A DNA stretch of 64,000 nt, from the NCBI GenBank assembly GCA_019843655.1, contig JACDQD010000102.1, positions 753,501 through 817,500 of the forward strand, in the 5' to 3' direction. Source of the DNA: Lethocerus indicus. Its lineage: Eukaryota > Arthropoda > Insecta > Hemiptera > Belostomatidae. The notes under the pieces are model-generated. The model was not told the origin of the DNA and did not search any database. It was given only the letters and a program-made list of their open reading frames with translations. The position numbers and the translations under genes are program-made. Position 1 is the first letter of the stretch; each line of letters opens with the position of its first letter. Shown piece by piece: positions 13,790 through 25,138 of the stretch.

Positions 13790-15280
13790 TCAATGCTGTT
13801 GCTGCTGCTGCTGTTGTTGTTGCTGCTGCTGCTGTTGTTGTTGCTGCTGTTGAGGCTGGTGGTGAAGAATAATTGGTGTTTCATCGGTTGTTCCCGAACT
13901 CGCCTGAGTTTGCAGGCCGGCAGTGTCCACCATCGCCTCCTCCATATCTCCCTGGTTGCTGCTGCCACTCTGACCGATTACCACCGCCTCTTCCTTCACT
14001 CTCTTGGCCATATGCGAGCGGGCATGTTTGCGCAGGTGGTCTTTCCTGTGGAAGCCTTTCCCGCATTCGGGACAAACTTCACTCTTTTCACCGGAGTGTA
14101 TAACAAAATGAAGGTTCAGGTGCTCCTTTCGCTTGAACCCTAAAAGAAACAAAGCGTACTGTGTTACAAACTATGCGATTAATCTAAACACTAAAATTAA
14201 TATTACAATAAATACACATATAATCGAAATAAGGACTTTAGGAGAGACAAATAGATAAGTGTAAAATACTTATCTTGAAGTTAATGAATTATTATAAAAG
14301 AATGAAGTTACTGAAATGTGGATATATCCACCCATTAAATACACATAAGTAAGAAAATATGTTGCAAAATATGCAATAATTTAATCAATTTCTTTTAAAA
14401 TAATGTGCGCATGTATATTTTTATAAGTAATTATTTTAACTTGAGGAATTTATTGTTAATTTTAAATAATAAGCGAATATTTTTTATTTTCCCAATTTCA
14501 ATTTATAATAAGGCAAAGAATGATAGATGTCTCTCTATTAGAAGTTTCTTCTGAAAAGAAGCCTTGCTCAAATTGTTTTCGACTGATCTGTGGGAAAAAG
14601 AATGCTTTCTCAAGGAACAATGATGTAATGTACCTTTACAACAGACTGAACATATATAAGGCCTCTCAGGATTGTGCCCTAATTTGTGCCTCTCAAGATG
14701 CTCTTTTCTCTTGAGGCCAGCTCCACATATATCGCAAATAAACCTGAATAAAATGGGAATTTATATATATTAATTGTCAAAACAAAAATATAACTAAAGA
14801 AGAAAATGTTCTTATTTGAGTTAAACATTAAGCAAATCCAAAAAATGTTTTTTATACTACCAAATTAAATTGTAGCATGCAACCAATTAAATAATTAAAA
14901 CATTAAAGAATATACTAAATAAACATTAGTTATCACTTAAATAACAATTCTGAAATGTGTAAATCTTAAAATGTAATAAAACAATAGTTTACTCTCAGAA
15001 ATATAAAATAATTATAATACAATAATAAGAATAAATAATAAATGAATCAATATACCTGCGTTCAATTTTATGTGCAACAAGGTGTTGTTCCAACATTTCC
15101 TTGTCTGGGTAGGCCATATTACATTCTGGACAACAAAAAAGAGTAGTACCATCAAGTGCAACTGCTATATGCACTTGTCCGGGCCTAGGTCGTCTTGGTT
15201 TAGGTGGTTTCTTTTTATATTTCTTTTTTTTCTTACCTCCTTTGGTTTCCTAAAACAAATATAACAATCAGAATACCTGA

Positions 15281-15311
<31 letters not shown>

Positions 15312-17881
15312 TAATTTCATGATTTTTATTAGCTCACAATTGGTAATTAATTGACAGAATTAATTGTGTAAATAAGAAAAGTACTATATCTATGAGAAAC
15401 TGAAAAAATTGAATGAACAGAAATTTAATATAAGCTAACAATATTTCAGTTGTGTACAATAAGAACCATCATAATGTTTAATACATTAAAAGATAGACTG
15501 CTCATATATACCAAGAAAAAAGTTCAGAATTTTGGTTATAACAAAAATGTACAACAGGTTTAATCAATAAATAAAAAATTACTTCAGTTAACTGTTGTTG
15601 GTTTGACGGAGATTCGTCAACATCTTCAGTCTGAGTTTGATCAGGGTCTGCTAAGGGAGAAGATTCGATGGCTGACTCTCTTTTTATAGTTTCAGCCGAA
15701 AATTTCAAAAAGTGATGAAGTGTTAAGGGAAAAGTTGAAGCTGGTACTCTTGACAGATAATCAGCAACATTTGAACCTGGAGGAAGAGATTGCCACGAGC
15801 TGGCAACTCCACTGTAGCCTTCTCCTGTTTGCGGAGATCCCAAATCAGAAACAATCTCTTTAAAAACAAGTAAAACAATAGTAAATTGTATGCATGATGA
15901 AGTTTACAGGTTTTAAATAAAAATGTTTAATTTAAATATAATTTGTTTTAAAGAAACTAATAAAGATTCATATTGAATCTTGCAAACGTACATAGAATCA
16001 CGCCATAAAAAATGCTCATGTTGATATTTTATTATATATCTATCTGCAACTGAGTGGACCTCCAAAAATTGATACCCTCAAATAAAGACAAAAGTAATAG
16101 CAAATTCTTGTAGTATATTATTGAAATTATATGAACAGTTTTCTCACACAATATAACTCCATTAAATTTTAAAAATTAACAATGGTTTCATGATTAAAAT
16201 ATTGGAGTTCAACAGCTATGTGAAAAAATCCACCTTACTGGAAATGTCCCCAAGGTGGTATAGAAAAAAATTAACCGTATTCTTGAAATTTAAATACAGA
16301 AAATAATTTTTTAGATGGGATGCATGATCCCATAATAAATTAAGATGATTCCTTTTAAATATAATTAATTCATTATAATCAACATGATATACATTTCTTT
16401 TATTATTTTAATGTTACAATGATAACTGAGCTATTAAACACTTTCTAAAGTAAGGATAACATAAAGAATCAAATTTCCTTCTACTGAACTTTTGGTTTCA
16501 GCAGCATGGCATAGAACCAGCCATAAACCTGCTGATACCCTATGAAATACATTAATAATATAGGAAAGTTCTTGAAGTCACTATAAATGAATAATCATTT
16601 AGAATACGTAACTAAATAAATAGATCTATTATAAAAATTATAAGTAATTTACCATCCTTCTTTTCAGTCTGTTTGTCTTTATTCCCTTCTTCTTTTTCAT
16701 CTGAAATTGTTTCATCAGACCTCAGTATGAGGTCTGATGGGAGATGTGTTACAACTGCAACAGGATATGCCTGGGTACTGCCTTCCTGGCCATCATCTGA
16801 CAGAGATTTAACATCCGGCAGTACCTGTTCAAAATTTAAATGTTATGGAAGAGCTACTTGCTATTAATAATAAATAACCTAATACATATGATAAAAATGT
16901 ATTAATTTAATGTCTTCAGTCATTAAGTTGAAGAGATTTCTCTGCCTAGGAAAATGCATTTCCATAAATAAAATTTAGGTATGAAACACTTTCAAAACAT
17001 GTTCATATCTTATTATGAATTATTTCTTATTCCCTACAGTGTTAATATTAAAATAAGATATACCCACCAGAAATTAAGGATTGTGTTTTCTAATTGTGTT
17101 TATGTATGTATATGTATATATATATATATATGGACAAATTTAGATCCAGAAAAAAAATTAATTTCAACTAATCAAAAATTCAAGTGTTTTATCGCCTTAC
17201 ACAGATTAATGAACTCCTAACTAAATCACTATACCAATACTGTACCAAAAATATAAAATCAATTATGCCAATAAAATATCAGAATTTGTGTTTAACTATC
17301 AAAGGTATAATTATCACCAATTTAAATAGCAGAAAGAAACCTACCATGCAGATTAAACTCACAAGCACAACATATATAAGCATAGAATTATGACACTGTT
17401 AACACTAACATGTTAGTATAACAGATTTTAGTTCATATAAGTGATTATGTATACAAAGAATATCAATATGGTAAAAGTACAACATACTATTTCATCTGCA
17501 TGCATTCCAGGTTCCGGAACTGTTCCTGTGCTAGCTGTAGAAGTTGATGTGTTGTTGTTATTATTATTTATGTTATTATTGTTGTTTTGTTGGGTCACTG
17601 GGCCTGCTTCCGCTGGCTGGAGCTACGCAAAATCCCAAATATTTGTTAAATTAGATGCAGGTTGTTGCAAAAGGAATATAAAGTGCACAGAAAATAGATA
17701 TTACAAAAACATAGTAACACATTTATTAATGCAAGCATTGCTTTCAGAGTTAAATACATAGAAAAAGTTAAAGATATGCATTTTAGAAAGCAGAATAAAT
17801 AATGGTTACAGAGAATTACAAAAGCATGATTTACAAAATTACTTAAAATGACAAATACCTATTTAATAATGTAGCTCTATC

Positions 17882-17929
<48 letters not shown>

Positions 17930-20277
17930 ATTATACATAAAAATGAAATATGAATAAATAATATAAATAATGAAATAAATCAAATATGCCTAAATTAAAA
18001 ATTCCATTATGGTATGGTATGGTTTCTTTTATTGAGTTGTTTTCCACAATTTATGAAATAAATAGAAAACAAATTAAATATAATGTGAAACCAAGGAGTA
18101 GTGTGTCAGCAGTAGTTGGCAAGGACACAGTTCAAATGTAACGAATAAACTGAAAAAGTAAAAATGAAAAAGTAATTATTCTACAATTCAGAACAATGAC
18201 AAAAGATGACAAAACAGTAAGTCAACCCCAAAAGAATAGGAGGATTAAGGAGACTAAGTTTAAAATAAAGTTGTTAGCCATGAAACACAAATCCTGGATG
18301 ATGACAAGACTATCCAAATCTTAGCAATGTCACTATTAGATAATGCGCAAAGTTATTGGGCAAATAATTCACAATGACAACTATAGATTAGAATAAAAGA
18401 ATCATCTTCCTGTATATTAAGAAGAACTATCATTGAAGAACTAATAAGTTTTGGTGTATTATTTGTCTTCTTTGTTACATTTACAAATGACTGATCTCAG
18501 AGGTGGCATGAACGAAGCATACACATTTTAAATGAAATGAAATGTTTAATATACTGTTTAGTATAGATTAAAATTCGATGATACCTTGTAACTCTTTAAT
18601 ATGGAAAACAACTATTCGAATTTATCCACTGATTTCTATTTAAAACTATATTATTAAAAGAGAATAAAGAAAAAATAATACTTGTAACTGTATGGCTTCC
18701 CCTTGTTCCTGAGACGGGTTTGTATAGGCAACAGTGAGAACTGTGGTGCCACCTCCTTGTTGGAAGGGCTGTAGTGAAATTGGTACTGCGTACTTCTCTC
18801 CAGGACCTGCCGTGCCTGCCGTTCCAGGATTGACCACCTGTATTTGAAGCTGCTGGGGCAAATCACCAGGTTTTGCACCGGGAACACTTATAGGCAGGGT
18901 AATAATCTGAAAATATCAAACAATTCTGGGATTAATTATATTGGTATTATTTTAAAAACTGTAAGTTATTTCTTCTAAATCATTGTAAATTAGAGGTGGA
19001 AACATTACTGGATGATAAGTGGTAAATACATAACCATTGAACTGAAATGGCTGAATGAAATTGAATCAACTTAAAATAAAATGATTCAAATGACTGTCTA
19101 TGCACTACTGTTATATATATTTACCTGATAGTCAACAACATTGTAAATATCTGCTTCAAATGGGTAAATATTAACATTTCACTAAATTTAGGTACACCAT
19201 AGTTTAAAATAAGGCATTTCTTATGTATTTTGATATTTTTCTTGATTTGAAACAAATACCTCAATTGATATGTTAGGGAGAGGGAATATTATGGATATAA
19301 ACAGTTGTGTATAACATCCTACCCATGTTACAGCTCATAAAATGGAATAATTCTTCCTCATGTCCAATTTTGAAAATTATATTAAATTTTGCTACACCAT
19401 TAATTACGAAAACATCATATGAAAAAAAGACTCCATTTATGTAAACTAATTGACTCATAGATATATTAAAATATTAAATTAGAGTATCCCCAGCTATAAA
19501 ATAACAGTTTTGTAACTTTTTAAATACAAGTAGACCCAGGTTTATTATTTTCATAATAACAACTGATATATTTAATTAATGAGAACCATGAGTCATCTAT
19601 GCTTCTGATTACAGCCTTTTGATTTCTGTTGTAAATTCCTACCGTATACATTAATCTGTTGAGTGTTAAATTTAAATGAAATCAACTCATTTAAAATTCA
19701 AATTGAAATTACTGGAAAATGAGCCCTTAGCTTGGAATTAAACTCAGGCACACTCTTTCTATATGAGAAACACATAATCAACTAAGATATAATTGGCAAT
19801 GTCACCACTCTCCCAAAGTACACATAACAGAAATGACGCACTACATTCATTATGTATAGACCACGGCCCAAAAGGATTATCACACAATCTACACAATGTT
19901 TGTGCTGAACCGAAAGAAACTTCCATAGTGATAAAAATCCGAATAGCGAATACAACGGCGAAACAGTTGGACCGACCCTCACACACACATACTTGACACA
20001 GGTCACAGCGGCACAGCGAAATCGCGAACACGACAAAACTCACCTGCGGATTCCCGTCGGAATTGTTGCCTGCCCCCTGCAGGTTCAGGGTAAACCCATT
20101 GGCGTCAACTGGCCTGAGGTAGGTGACACCGGCTTCATCGGCCGAAAGCAGACCGAGGACTTGACCACCTCCACCTCCGCTCACTTGGTGAGTTGTGAAC
20201 TTGGCATTCGTGAACTGTGTAACACCCCCAGTTGGCAGGCTCCCACTGAACGTCGTTGCGAACGGCGTGAAATTCAT
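13790..20277 (-). CDS. Four-finger C2H2 zinc-finger protein, eight coding exons (paralogue 2)
   Basis: Predicted DNA-binding nuclear protein of 564 aa. Exons: 20044-20277, 18682-18906, 17488-17622, 16653-16824, 15583-15857, 15056-15249, 14634-14743 and 13790-14139, all in phase. The start at 20277 gives MNFTPF. Order: Gly-rich N-terminus; Gln/Asn-rich and acidic segments; the conserved VADYLSRVPAS / LHHFLKFSAETIK block (exon 5); a Lys/Pro/Arg-rich probable NLS and finger 1 (exon 6, first Cys about 387); finger 2 (exon 7); fingers 3-4, then 19 glutamines and the stop (exon 8). Fingers repeat every 28 residues. Finger sequences are closely similar to paralogue 1 (CDICGAGLKRK in both), supporting tandem duplication. 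Three introns cut the finger block or its edge. The stop TGA is followed directly by GTAAGT. Family recognised only as C2H2; target unknown. Confidence 0.88.
13796..13852 (-). repeat. CAG/CAA tract encoding 19 glutamines
   Basis: Mixed CAG and CAA codons in frame near the C-terminus of the multi-exon zinc-finger protein, five bases before its stop codon. The interruptions by CAA suggest selection on the amino acid rather than a pure slippage tract. Confidence 0.9.
15286..15311. repeat. (TA)n microsatellite
   Basis: About 13 TA units in the intron before the finger 1 exon of the multi-exon zinc-finger gene. Confidence 0.9.
17885..17922. repeat. (TA)n microsatellite
   Basis: About 19 TA units in the intron between the 18682-18906 and 17488-17622 exons. 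Confidence 0.9.
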
Positions 20278-22020
20278 TCTCAATGAATTTTATGACGGAA
20301 AATAAAAAGAAACGAAACCTGAAATGAAAAAAGGGACAATTTTAACAATTTTTCACAGTGAATAATTATTTCAATCATTTTAATTTTGTACGTTACAATG
20401 TACTTATCAGTCATAAAACATCATTGATAAAACAAACTTCAATTAAGTTTTGTGACTTACATATTAACACAGAATGGAATAACTAAAATTAAATAAGCAA
20501 AGATTAGTTGGTTTCACTTTTTTGACAAATTAATAGACTGGAGTGTACCCAAGCCAAAACTTAACTTTGGGTAAACCTCATTAAAAATGTCTAATTACAA
20601 CAAAAACAGTGGAATTAATTCAGAAGTGAAGAAAAATAAGCAAGATATATAGTTTATACTTCAATACATTAAGTATAAAAACAGAAAACAATAGTAGGAG
20701 ACAGGGTATAACAGGAAATAAAAATACTAAATAAGTGATAATAATTTTGAAATATACAGCGTACATACATAAATAAGTCTTTGACAAAACCAAGTAATAA
20801 TAAATAATGTGTCAAATAAAATATTAAACTTTTCCTGGTATATAGATAACACACTATAAAAAGAAGGCTTTACTCCAATAAGAGTTAAGACTTTGTTATT
20901 AACAAGTGTTTAATTGTTAATCAATTGGATTAGCCAAGTGCTTTTGAATCATTGAAACTACAAGTGAATAAAACAAATGATGTAAATTGATGATATAAAC
21001 ATCCTAACATAACAGACCATCTGTTTTAAAGTAGTAACCTTCAGTTTCTCATACAATTTTAAGTGGTTCAGACCATTAATTTGCTTTAAAAATAATTAAT
21101 ATTTCGCTAATTTAATGATAAATAGAGAATGTTTAAAGAAATAACTGGTATAGTACATAAGATGGACCAAACCCACTATAGGCTATGTCAAGGTTAAGGC
21201 AATAGTGGTCTACATTACACCCTTTAATTATAAATTTCTGAGGGCATAAAACTTACAACGGTCTTATTACGGGTTCAATAACGAAAGAAAAACATAAGGG
21301 AAGGAAATATATTTAAAACTAAACCAGGATGTTTGAGACCTACTTACCTAAAATTCAAAGCCACTTTCTCATTTCATGTGAACTGTCATCTACAACACAA
21401 GGATGGGTTCATTTTTCACGGTTTCCAAATAGCTACTTAAAATAAGAACAAATTTTGTTCGTTCGACTCCAAAAGAAAAACGAAACTTTTGAAGCGATCA
21501 TGAAGAAGCTATACGAATGTAGCTGCCATAGCCTAGAAAAGCGGTGAACCCCAAAAATAGGGTCACGTAGAAGCTGAAGTTATAGCCCAACTATAAATGA
21601 ACACACCGCCGAACTGGAAGCAGTTTATTTTTTCACATCATAAGAGCGACCGACATTTGGGCCCGCTGTCCGCAAAAAGGCGCACGCACTCGTAAATTGG
21701 GAAAAGATACATATATACCGAACCGACAACAAACCACAAAAACACCTGCCTAGCTTAGCTATATTGCGTTGTTTTCAATATCGAAATGTAGGGAGCGACA
21801 CAATCTCGATGAATCGAAACCACTTCCGCTAGAAAAAGTACACTGACACTCCCATTTATATAAAAGGGTTCAAGAAGGGCAATAACCTCCAAAAAATTAA
21901 CTTTACTTACTTCCAGCGTCAATGTTAATATCGAATTTGTGTAAAATTTTTTTTCCCGATTTCGAAACTATCTTTTGTCGAATTTCACAAACTTCGTGGG
22001 TACGCTTCAAGGAGTAAGGT
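20278..22020 (-). promoter_or_regulatory. 5'UTR of the multi-exon zinc-finger gene, with possible alternative first exons
   Basis: A good acceptor (TTTCAG|GTTTCG) starts the 5'UTR part of the first coding exon at 20318. Upstream on the minus strand two strong GTAAGT donors could end noncoding first exons, at 21348 and at 21911. The stretch 21450-21870 is less AT-rich and plausibly holds a promoter. Which donor is used, or whether both are, cannot be decided from sequence. Confidence 0.4.
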
Positions 22021-22393
22021 AAAACCACTTTATTCGTCTAATTTACATAATAAATACTTCGAGTTTGTCAAATACAAGCGTTATTTTTACAAATATTCGG
22101 GATTGGCATTATAAATAGGGTTCAAATCTCCTTTTTATACAAGGAAACAGTCTTTTTTTAATGACATTTTCTAACTTATACTTACAAGTAGCAATTAATT
22201 TTTGTACAATCATAATGTTAACACCTTATTAAAATAGGATACAATGCTTATTTACAAGTAATAATTACATATATTAAAATGTTGAGGTATACAGTTAAAT
22301 TTTCAGATTATTAAACTATTGAGGCAGAATATTTTCACAGATACAATTGTTTTTAATGGTTAATGTTCTTTTCTTGAATATTTAACTGTTAAG

Positions 22394-23407
22394 CTATAAA
22401 TATTGAGTATTTGACAATCCTAATCTTTGAACTCGTTCCATATATAGTTCGAATAAAAGTCTATTGCTCTCATAATAGAATGGGTTTTCGGAAGGAGTAA
22501 GATCTGGACTATAATGCTGGGATGTCCAATGGTCTGAAGCTTCATGACTATCAATGTTTCTTGATCCTCCACAATGCACTTCTGAGAGCCTCGCATTTGA
22601 TTCAATGATGTTCTTATGTAGTACCTACAAAAAAAAAGTCTTGTGTCACTTCTAATTAAATATAAAAACAAATAATACTAGACAAACAGTAATTTGTATA
22701 TCCACACATAAGTAAGAAATGTGTTCCTTTTCAATTGTTAGCCATCACCCACTTATTCAAAATACTAAATAATAACTTAATCCGACACAGTAGTTTTAAT
22801 TATCATCTTCATTTGATTGTGGATCAATAACGGAATAAATCCTTTTGTCTTAAATTATAATTACTTACACTTGACTATTTACTTATCTGTAATACATAGT
22901 TACCAATTCTATTTAATATTGTTCATTACTACTTTAAAACAGTTTAAGATTACAACAAATAAAAAAAATAACAAAGTTTTATAATTCAGTGCATTCTTTT
23001 TTAATATTCTGGTTGTATTAATGAATATGTATTCATTCATTGTACCATACTCACAAATATGATATAAGGAATATGATTTTAGCTGTATATACTATACCTA
23101 AAACAAATAGTCTACATAATTATATTTATTTAAATACCCCTCTGCTATCATGTTGTTCTGTTTGTTTTTGCACTGGTAGTACAGCATTATTTATATGCAA
23201 ATTATTAATTCTCTTTGAGAGAGGTGTGAATTCACTTATTTCATCGTCGTAGTTGCTCCGATACCTCTTTCTGAAATATAAAATTCGCAAAAATTAACGC
23301 TGCAGTTAATCTGTAAAGGTTTGTAAAGACACATGGTTATTTGGAAGGAAGACATTGACTGGGATTAAAAGATAATATTACCTGCTTCCTGGCTCCGAAA
23401 GTGACAT
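22394..23407 (-). CDS. Unrecognised 129-aa protein, three exons
   Basis: Exons 23382-23407 (ATG at 23407), 23138-23270 and 22394-22624 join in phase across clean GT-AG introns. The product begins MSLSEPGSRKRYRS, a basic NLS-like patch followed by acidic DDEISEF, then PLSKRINNLHINN. The middle is polar and probably disordered. The C-terminal 30 residues (NPFYYESNRLLFELYMERVQ and onward) look like an amphipathic helix. The conserved-looking ends with a polar middle suggest a small nuclear adaptor. The layout (basic N-terminus, C-terminal helix) recalls VCF/FAM104-type p97 cofactors, but that is only an idea and I do not claim homology. It is divergent from Chibby, with 746 bp between the two start codons, so they may share a promoter region. 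Confidence 0.7.
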
Positions 23408-24153
23408 CGCGAATTTCAATTGACTAACAGTATACAGTAATTATCTATCAGAGCCTCTTGTTGAAATCCTCATGCTGTCACAGTGAACAGTACAAAAACG
23501 ACCCCATCCGAAAAATACCAATGCTAATGAAACGGCACTGCAGATTTAAAACCAGGTACGCCACTACACTATTTCTACGTTCTCCCGTGACAGATTTTTT
23601 TTTTAATGAAAGTATACTGGAAGAGCAATAAGGAAATCTCATACATTTACTACTAAAACAGATATTTTAATTAATAAACTTAAAATAAAGAAGGAAAAGT
23701 GCAATGTTTTCAACCACCAGATCATACATTATTTAAATACTTCAATGTGGTAAATTCTTTCAGAATACATTTTAGTTTAAAAAATTTCAAAATTATTTAA
23801 GATTAATGAATCTTCCTTAATTTTACATAATCTTCAGTTGGAAAAGAACATTCTCTCTGGTTATGTATGGCATATAATATAAATATTTATTTTAGTCTTA
23901 AATCATCATAAGTGAAACTTTTTAAAAAATAAATTAAGGAGTCACTGCCGAACTGTAAAATAATTTGAAGTTTAAGGATATTAAATTGTCTCTTTAAAAT
24001 GGCACAATATTTGTATAAGGAAATAAGACTACATAACCGAGTTGTGAAAAAAAGTACTACAACAAAGTCATCACTTCTATTGGCAATTCTGACTGTCACT
24101 AATTTGAAACAGTACCAAGAGGAAGGTAGACTATGGTTATGTTGTGTACGACG

Positions 24154-24984
24154 ATGTCATTTTTTTTCAACAAGTTCACGGTTTGTAAAATTCCTTCAAG
24201 GAAAAATATCGGTTTCCACACAGATAATGTAAATCCTTTGGAAATGAACGAACCAATCAGAATTAATTTAGGTGAAAATGAATATGTATTCAGCACGGGT
24301 AAATGGGTTCTTGGTGAGTTCCATTTTGAGGAAACTGTTAAGCAGTCTGTTAAGAAATTGTTTTACATTCTAAATTTGTAAGAACATAAAATAAGCTGTT
24401 ATCTCTTGACATAAGTTGTTAAATGTTTCCTGTTTTTTTCAACTTTGAACCCTGGCTTTATTTTATTTTATCTTCAGTGTTATTGCAATACATTGTTTAT
24501 TCCTAACAATCCATATTTTGGAGAAATTTCAATGAAAAACTCAAAAAACAAAAATTTATATATGTGACCAGTTCTCTTTGTTTCCTAATTTTTTGTTTTT
24601 GTTATATTAAAATATGGAACAACCTCAGATTTTCATTTTTTTATTGTTTGGTTTTGATAAATGATGTTTATTAAATCATTTTGTGCATAGCTTCTAGGCT
24701 GAATGAAAATTTTCAAGATCAGTCTGATGACCAACAGTTACAGATTATAGATCTGAAAGAAGAAAATAATTTACTTCAATTGAAGACAGACTTATTATTA
24801 GATATGGTATATATTAAAAAAAAGGGTAACTTACATCAAATAGTCTTATATACTTAAATTTCAAAGTTTAAATATGAATATTGTTTTGTAGCTGACAAAT
24901 GTCACATCAGAAAACCAAATGAAGGAAAGGGAAATAAACAGACTTCGCCTAGAAATAGTTTCCAGAAAACATAGCAGACACTGA
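24154..24984 (+). CDS. cby: Chibby, ciliary and beta-catenin-binding coiled-coil protein
   Basis: Chibby binds beta-catenin/Armadillo to limit Wnt signalling and works at the ciliary transition zone and basal body. Exons 24154-24313, 24691-24806 and 24892-24984 join in phase to 122 aa; vertebrate CBY1 is about 126. The start gives MSFFFNKF, matching the family's MPFFGN-type N-terminus. FSTGKWVL corresponds to the conserved NGQW segment. The exon 2-3 junction rebuilds the hallmark EENNLLQLKTDLLLDML leucine-heptad coiled coil, and the tail ends in a basic stretch. The protein is complete and shows no damage. It converges on the TOP3A 3' end (stops 154 bp apart), and the two 3'UTRs probably overlap. 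Some 5'UTR should precede 24154; ORFs seen there in other frames are not supported. Confidence 0.92.
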
Positions 24985-25049
24985 GTGCTATATTATAATT
25001 AATGTAAGAAGAAAATGTATTGTGATTGTAAAAGGTAATCAGCTGGGAA

Positions 25050-25058
25050 TTTATTAAA
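25050..25058. terminator. Overlapping poly(A) signals of convergent cby and TOP3A
   Basis: The 9-base motif TTTATTAAA reads AATAAA on the minus strand (25050-25055, 84 bases past the TOP3A stop) and ATTAAA on the plus strand (25053-25058, 69 bases past the cby stop). Both hexamers are standard or common-variant poly(A) signals in the expected place. Confidence 0.5.
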
Positions 25059-25138
25059 CCAGTTCAAAGAACTAACATTGTATTAGTTTTATATGGCTTT
25101 ACATAATTGAAGTGACGTGATATAATGAAAAATACACT

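Noticed and set aside
13766..14143. Plus-strand ORF with a leucine run opposite the zinc-finger exon
   Set aside because: Shadow of the polyglutamine and finger exon on the other strand.
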